DNA of 10,727 nt, taken from positions 1 to 10,727 of the forward strand of contig DCUZ01000005.1 of the NCBI GenBank assembly GCA_002327305.1. Direction: 5' to 3'. Each line of letters starts with the position of its first letter. Positions within the stretch are counted from its first letter, which is position 1. The position numbers and the translations under genes were made by a program. Origin of the DNA: Holophagales bacterium UBA2201. GTDB lineage: Bacteria > Acidobacteriota > Thermoanaerobaculia > UBA2201. Below are positions 6,299 to 10,727 of this stretch, in pieces. The notes beneath the pieces are model-generated. The model made no database searches, was not told the DNA's origin, and worked only from the letters and a program-made list of their open reading frames with translations.

Positions 6299-9200
6299 AT
6301 GAAGAAAGCGTTGGCGTGCATTGCGGTCCTGCTCCTGGCCCTGGCGGGCTTCGGGGGCACCAAGACCTTCACCATCGGTTCCGTCACCCCGGCCTGCGGC
6401 GGCGGCACCTCCCCCGCCGTGTCGGTGGACGATTCCTCCGGCCTCACCAGCGTGTCGTTCCTCCTGCATTACGACCCGCTGGTGCTGACCCATACCGGTT
6501 GCACCGCCCTGCCGGCCGGATGGAGCGTGGACACCTGCTCCGCGGCCGCCGGCACCGCGACCGTGGCCATCAGCGGCCCCGCCCTCGCCGGCGGGACCAC
6601 GGGCCTCGTCACCGTCAACTTCAACGTCCCCGGGACGCTGTGCGACGGCGATTCCACCGCCCTCAACCTGGACGCCGTCCTCTACAACACGACCGAATCG
6701 GGCACGGCGATGGACGGCTCCTGCGTCGTCTCCTGCCCGGCCAACGTTCCGCCGGGGGCGTTTACCAATGTCTCGCCCGCCGATGCCGCCACCGGCCAGC
6801 CCCTGACCGGTGTGGTCCTGGATTGGGCCGATGCCGCCGGCGCCACCGGCTACGAGGTCCTGCTCGACACGGTCACCCCCCCGGTCGCCTCGGTGGGCAC
6901 CCCCGCCGTTTCCACCTTCACGGTGGCCGGCCCCCTGACGCCCGGCACGACCTATTACTGGAGGGCCGCGGCCGGCAACGCCTGCGGCGGCACCTTCGGT
7001 CCGATCTGGTCCTTCACCACCTGCGCCCTCCCCGGGGCCTTCGCCAACACCGCTCCGGCCGATGGCGCCACGGGCCAGCCCCTCACCAATGTGGTTCTCG
7101 ACTGGGCCGACTCCGCCGGCGCCACCTCCTACGACATCTGGTTCGACGGGGCGTTGGCGGCGGCGGGCATCGTCCCCTCCACCTACACGGTGGCCGGCCC
7201 CCTGACCGCTTCGACAACGTACAGCTGGTACGTCATCGCCAACAATACCTGCGGCACCACCACCGGCGCCACCTGGTCCTTTACCACGGGGACCGGCACC
7301 GCCTGCGTCCATCAGGCGTTCGCCTTCGACCTTATAGCGGGCACCCTCGTCTCCTTCCTCCCCGCCTCGCCGGGCACCGTCACCACGATCGGCGCCCTGG
7401 GGGCCGCTGACGACCCGTACGCCGGCGACTTCTTCTTCGGCGACTACACGCGCATCTATGCGCTGGATAACGCCGCCAAACAGCTGGTCCATTACAGCAC
7501 GGTCACGACGGCCAAGACGGTGGTCGGCGCTGCCACGCCGGCATCGGGCCACACCTGGACCGGAATGGCCCAGACGCCATCGGGCGCGGTCTATGCCGCC
7601 TCCTCCAACGGCACCGTCTCCACCCTCTACACCATCAACCCGACCACGGGCGCGGCCACGACGATCGGGAACATCACCAACGGGCCCATCATCATCAATC
7701 TCGCCGCGGACGGCGGCGGCCAACTCTACGGCGTGGACATCGGTTCCGACAATCTGCTCCAGATCAATTCCTCCACCGGCGCGGGCACGATTATCGGTGC
7801 GATCGGCTTTGCCGCCAACTACGCCCAGGGGATGGACTTCGACCTGGATACCTCCACCATGTACATGGCGGCCTATGGAACACAGAGTGAACTGCGCTCC
7901 GTGAACCTCGGCACGGGAGCCACCACCCTCATCGGCGCCTTTCCTGGCGGCACGGAAATGGACGGCATCGCCTTCGTCTCCTGCACGGCCTGCGTCCTGC
8001 CCGGGGCCTTCGACCTCCTGACCCCCGTCAACGGCGCCATCGACCAGCCGGTCATCAACTTGGTTCTGGATTGGGCGGATTCCGCCGGGGCCGGTCTTTA
8101 CAATCTCTATTTCGGCACCACCAGCCCCCCGCCGCTTTATCAGACGGGCATCGCCGGCTCCACCACCACCGTCGTTGGCCCCCTCACCAACAACACGGTC
8201 TACTACTGGGCCGTGGAGGCGCTCAACGGGTGCGGCATCACCCCCAGCACCTCGGAGTTCTCCTTCACCACCTCGGCCGTCACCCCGCCGCCGGACCTGG
8301 CGTATGACGCGATGGCCATCGTTGACGACTTCTGCGCCACCGGCGGCTCCGGGGATGCCAACGGCGCCGCGGACCCGGGCGAGACGGTCACCTTCACCGT
8401 CACCCTCGTCAACAACGGGGGCCCGGCCGCGGGCGTTTCGGGCACCCTCACCACCACCACTCCGGGGGTGACCATCCTCGCCAATACGGCCGCCTTCCCG
8501 GACATGCTCCCGGCCGCCACGGGGACCTCCCTCACCCCCTTCATGGTCGACATCGCCTCCACGGTCCCGTGCGCGACCAACATCGCCTTCGCCCTGGCCG
8601 TGTCGGCCAACGGCGGCGCCTACGCCACCACGGTCAACTTCACCGGACAGGTGGGCTCGACCACCGTGATACTGGTCAACGAGGGATTTGAGAACACGAC
8701 CTTCCCCCCCGCGGGCTGGGCCGCTTACAATGTGGATGCCGGCGGGACGCAGTGGGTCCGAAGCACCACAAGCTTCCACACCGGCACGGCTTCAGCCTAC
8801 CACCAGTACAGCTCGGTGGGCATGCAGGATGGCTTTCTGATCACCCCCGCCCTGGCCCTCCCGGCCGGGGCCTCGGTTGCGCTGACCTTTTGGGAGCGGG
8901 ACACCTACTCGTTAGGCTCCTGGTACAACTACCACGGCGTCCTCTACACCACCGACACCGACCCCAACCCGGCCACCGCCACCTACACCGAACTGTGGTC
9001 GGGGGACGTCGGGACGGCCTGGGCCCAGAATACTCTGGATCTGACCGCCCTGGCGGGCCAGACCATCCACCTGGCCTTCCGCTACCAGGGCAACGACGCC
9101 GACGACTGGCGCATCGACGATGTCGTCGCAACCGCCACGGGATCCTCCCCCATCTGCACCGTCTGCGTCCCCGGCACGCCCACCCTCGCCTACGACTCCC

Positions 9201-10727
9201 GCACCTTCACCGATGTATGCGCCAGCGGCGGGGCCGGCAACGGGGACGGCGTGGCGGACCCCGGTGAAACGCTCGGCGTCACCGTTATTCTCGCAAACAC
9301 CGGGACCGCCTCTGCCACGGGGGTGAGCGCCACCCTTTCCACCGCCACGGCCGGGGTCACCATCACCGTCCCCACGGTCAACTTCCCCAACATCGGCGCC
9401 GGCGGCACCGGCGCCTCCCTGGCCCCCTTCGGCGTCTATATCGCCGAAACAGTGCCCTGCATGACCACCATCGATTTCACCCTCGCCATCACCTCCAACG
9501 AGGGGACCTGGACGGGCGCGTTCCAGGTCTTGGTCGGCTCCCCGGGGAGTGCCGTTCTTCTGACGGAAAACTTCGACGGCGTCGTGCCCCCAGCCCTCCC
9601 CGCGGGCTGGATCAACGTCGCTACCAACTGGCCCAGCGGGGGCGAGCCCATGTGGCGCACCAACGCCGGGACCGTCCACCCCTCCGCCGTGGCCGCCCAC
9701 TCCGGCGCCAACCTCGCCTATTTCAACTCCTGGAGCGTCTCCGATCCCAAGAGCGCCCGACTCTACTACGGGACGCCGTTAGACCTTGGCAGTTACACCG
9801 GCGCCACTTTGGCGTTCTGGATGTACCACGACACCGGCTACAGCACCTCCAACGACCGGGTTTGGGTGCAGGTCTCCACGGACGGCGGAACCGCCTGGAC
9901 CGATGTGGGCACGGCGGTGCCCCGCTACAACGGCACGACGCAGTGGACCGAGCACACGGTGGACCTCTCCGCCTATGCCGGCCAGCCCTCCGTCATGGTC
10001 GGCCTCCACGGCATCAGCGGATTCGGGAACGACTGCCATATCGACGATGTCACCCTCAGCGTCAGCGGCGCCGGCGGTTGCAACGTCTGCGTCTGCCCCC
10101 TCCCCGGGGCCTTCAACCTCCTCGCTCCGGCCGATCTCACCACGGGCGTGGCCGTCACGAACGTGGTCCTCGATTGGGAGGACTCGCCCAACGCCACCTC
10201 CTACGACCTCTACTTCGGCACCTCCCCCACCCCGCCCCTGTTCCTCTCCGGGATCGGGGCCTCCACCACCACCATCGCCGGGCCCCTGACCGGCAACACC
10301 ACCTACTACTGGTACGTCATCGCCCGCAACGTCTGCGGCCTCACCGCCAGCGCCACCTTCTCCTTCACCACCGCCTCCACCACGCCCCCCTGCACCCCGG
10401 TGGAGAGCGTCAACCTGGTGAGCCCGCCCGACGGATCCACCGATGTGGCGATCCCCGTCACGCTGGTGTGGGAGGAGGAGCCCAACGCCGACTACTACGA
10501 CGTGGCCCTCGGGGTGGACCCCGCCGCCCTGGCCATCATCGCCACCACCACGGCCACCTCGGTGACGGTGTCCGACCTCGCCGGGGGGCAGACCTACTAC
10601 TGGCGCGTGGCGGCCGTCAACGACTGCAGTTTCGCCAACAGCGCCCTCTGGTCCTTCACCACCGCCGGCGGGCCCGCCCCGGGCGGAGCGCCCCTCCTCA
10701 TCCCCGGCGTCGCCAGCACCACCGGCG
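6299..10727 (+). CDS. Large secreted modular protein with cohesin-like, FN3-like, propeller-like and adhesin domains (3' end outside window)
   Basis: The frame is open without a stop for 1476 codons and runs off the window, so the protein is C-terminally incomplete. Residues 1-20 are a signal peptide (KK, then a hydrophobic core, possible cut after Ala16). Residues 22-146 resemble a cohesin module (SFLLHYDPLVL, VTVNFNVPGT). FN3-like repeats lie at 147-241, 242-330, 562-658, 1264-1358 and 1365-1455; most share VLDWADSAGATSY, TTYYW and N-x-CG, and end in SFTT. Residues 336-562 hold five propeller-like repeats. Residues 662-948 and 955-1257 are two copies of a CARDB-like domain followed by a cleaved-adhesin/MAM-like domain (EGFEN..FPPAGW to RIDDV; ENFDG to CHIDDV). 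The start has AAGGAGG five bases upstream. No catalytic motif was seen. A cell-surface or released adhesive or scaffold role is inference. Sorting or dockerin signals could lie downstream. Confidence 0.9.
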   Translation, partial: MKKALACIAVLLLALAGFGGTKTFTIGSVTPACGGGTSPAVSVDDSSGLTSVSFLLHYDPLVLTHTGCTALPAGWSVDTCSAAAGTATVAISGPALAGGTTGLVTVNFNVPGTLCDGDSTALNLDAVLYNTTESGTAMDGSCVVSCPANVPPGAFTNVSPADAATGQPLTGVVLDWADAAGATGYEVLLDTVTPPVASVGTPAVSTFTVAGPLTPGTTYYWRAAAGNACGGTFGPIWSFTTCALPGAFANTAPADGATGQPLTNVVLDWADSAGATSYDIWFDGALAAAGIVPSTYTVAGPLTASTTYSWYVIANNTCGTTTGATWSFTTGTGTACVHQAFAFDLIAGTLVSFLPASPGTVTTIGALGAADDPYAGDFFFGDYTRIYALDNAAKQLVHYSTVTTAKTVVGAATPASGHTWTGMAQTPSGAVYAASSNGTVSTLYTINPTTGAATTIGNITNGPIIINLAADGGGQLYGVDIGSDNLLQINSSTGAGTIIGAIGFAANYAQGMDFDLDTSTMYMAAYGTQSELRSVNLGTGATTLIGAFPGGTEMDGIAFVSCTACVLPGAFDLLTPVNGAIDQPVINLVLDWADSAGAGLYNLYFGTTSPPPLYQTGIAGSTTTVVGPLTNNTVYYWAVEALNGCGITPSTSEFSFTTSAVTPPPDLAYDAMAIVDDFCATGGSGDANGAADPGETVTFTVTLVNNGGPAAGVSGTLTTTTPGVTILANTAAFPDMLPAATGTSLTPFMVDIASTVPCATNIAFALAVSANGGAYATTVNFTGQVGSTTVILVNEGFENTTFPPAGWAAYNVDAGGTQWVRSTTSFHTGTASAYHQYSSVGMQDGFLITPALALPAGASVALTFWERDTYSLGSWYNYHGVLYTTDTDPNPATATYTELWSGDVGTAWAQNTLDLTALAGQTIHLAFRYQGNDADDWRIDDVVATATGSSPICTVCVPGTPTLAYDSRTFTDVCASGGAGNGDGVADPGETLGVTVILANTGTASATGVSATLSTATAGVTITVPTVNFPNIGAGGTGASLAPFGVYIAETVPCMTTIDFTLAITSNEGTWTGAFQVLVGSPGSAVLLTENFDGVVPPALPAGWINVATNWPSGGEPMWRTNAGTVHPSAVAAHSGANLAYFNSWSVSDPKSARLYYGTPLDLGSYTGATLAFWMYHDTGYSTSNDRVWVQVSTDGGTAWTDVGTAVPRYNGTTQWTEHTVDLSAYAGQPSVMVGLHGISGFGNDCHIDDVTLSVSGAGGCNVCVCPLPGAFNLLAPADLTTGVAVTNVVLDWEDSPNATSYDLYFGTSPTPPLFLSGIGASTTTIAGPLTGNTTYYWYVIARNVCGLTASATFSFTTASTTPPCTPVESVNLVSPPDGSTDVAIPVTLVWEEEPNADYYDVALGVDPAALAIIATTTATSVTVSDLAGGQTYYWRVAAVNDCSFANSALWSFTTAGGPAPGGAPLLIPGVASTTG
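7304..7984 (+). other. Propeller-like segment within the large secreted protein
   Basis: Residues 336-562 contain five short motifs of the type T-x-I/V-G (TTIG, TVVG, TTIG, TIIG, TLIG). Their glycines are at 365, 410, 457, 500 and 546, a period of 43-47 residues. Each is preceded by a strand-turn pattern such as LYTINPTTGA or LLQINSSTGA. This periodicity suits the blades of a beta-propeller. The segment is inserted between the second and third FN3-like repeats. A fold assignment would need a profile or structure search. Confidence 0.6.
8282..10069 (+). repeat. Tandem two-domain cassette: CARDB-like plus cleaved-adhesin/MAM-like, two copies
   Basis: Copy one is residues 662-948 and copy two residues 955-1257. 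Both begin with LAYD, then a D-x-C-A-x-GG segment, then an Asp/Asn/Gly-rich loop ending in ADPGET that may bind calcium, then an Ig-like domain with TVPC near its end. Each continues into an adhesin domain running from E-x-F to IDDV. The order and boundaries are shared, but sequence between copies has diverged, so the duplication is old. The two adhesin halves differ more than the two CARDB-like halves. Confidence 0.75.

Noticed and set aside
6131..8779. An 882-codon open frame on the minus strand, opposite the large secreted protein gene
   Set aside because: Its product is a low-complexity run of Gly, Arg, Asp, Glu and Val without recognisable motifs, and it is antisense to a frame with a signal peptide and clear domains. 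Long antisense frames are expected from GC-biased third positions. The same applies to the minus-strand frame at 8912-9700.

Overview
The window is bacterial chromosomal DNA. It is clearly GC-rich (not counted exactly), with strong G/C preference at third codon positions and densely packed genes. A large secreted multidomain protein with a signal peptide, together with a housekeeping neighbourhood, suggests a high-GC, probably diderm, bacterium. A lineage such as Acidobacteriota would fit, but nothing here settles the taxonomy. No phage, transposase, CRISPR or defence gene was found.

Layout. Positions 1-138 hold no convincing gene, but they contain a 19-base fragment that nearly repeats part of the downstream tRNA. 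Positions 139-214 are a tRNA-Arg(UCG). Next, on the plus strand, is a DUF523-DUF1722 (YbgA-type, TudS-related) protein at 253-1209. It converges with a cyanophycin-synthetase-like ligase on the minus strand (1249-3933). A divergent intergenic region (3934-4230) carries clear sigma70-type promoters facing each way and a striking pair of inverted arrays of heptanucleotide repeats. The plus-strand pair fbaB (class I fructose-bisphosphate aldolase, 4231-5280) and gpmA (2,3-bisphosphoglycerate-dependent phosphoglycerate mutase, 5330-6076) follows, with a perfect 20-bp palindrome between the two genes. A strong consensus promoter and a roughly 155-nt structured leader then precede a very long reading frame that starts at 6299 and is still open at the window end (at least 1476 residues).

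How the genes relate. fbaB and gpmA catalyse two steps of glycolysis/gluconeogenesis and look like one transcription unit. The CphA-like enzyme probably makes an amino-acid polymer or peptide, but several nucleotide-binding and active-site motifs differ from the usual family sequences, so its product is uncertain. The long reading frame is the most unusual content. It encodes a signal peptide, a cohesin-like module, FN3-like repeats, a five-repeat propeller-like segment, a duplicated cassette of a CARDB-like plus a cleaved-adhesin/MAM-like domain, and more FN3-like repeats. Seven of these domains carry a cysteine pair spaced 76-83 residues apart. It is most likely an extracellular or surface adhesive/scaffolding protein whose C-terminal sorting signal lies outside the window.
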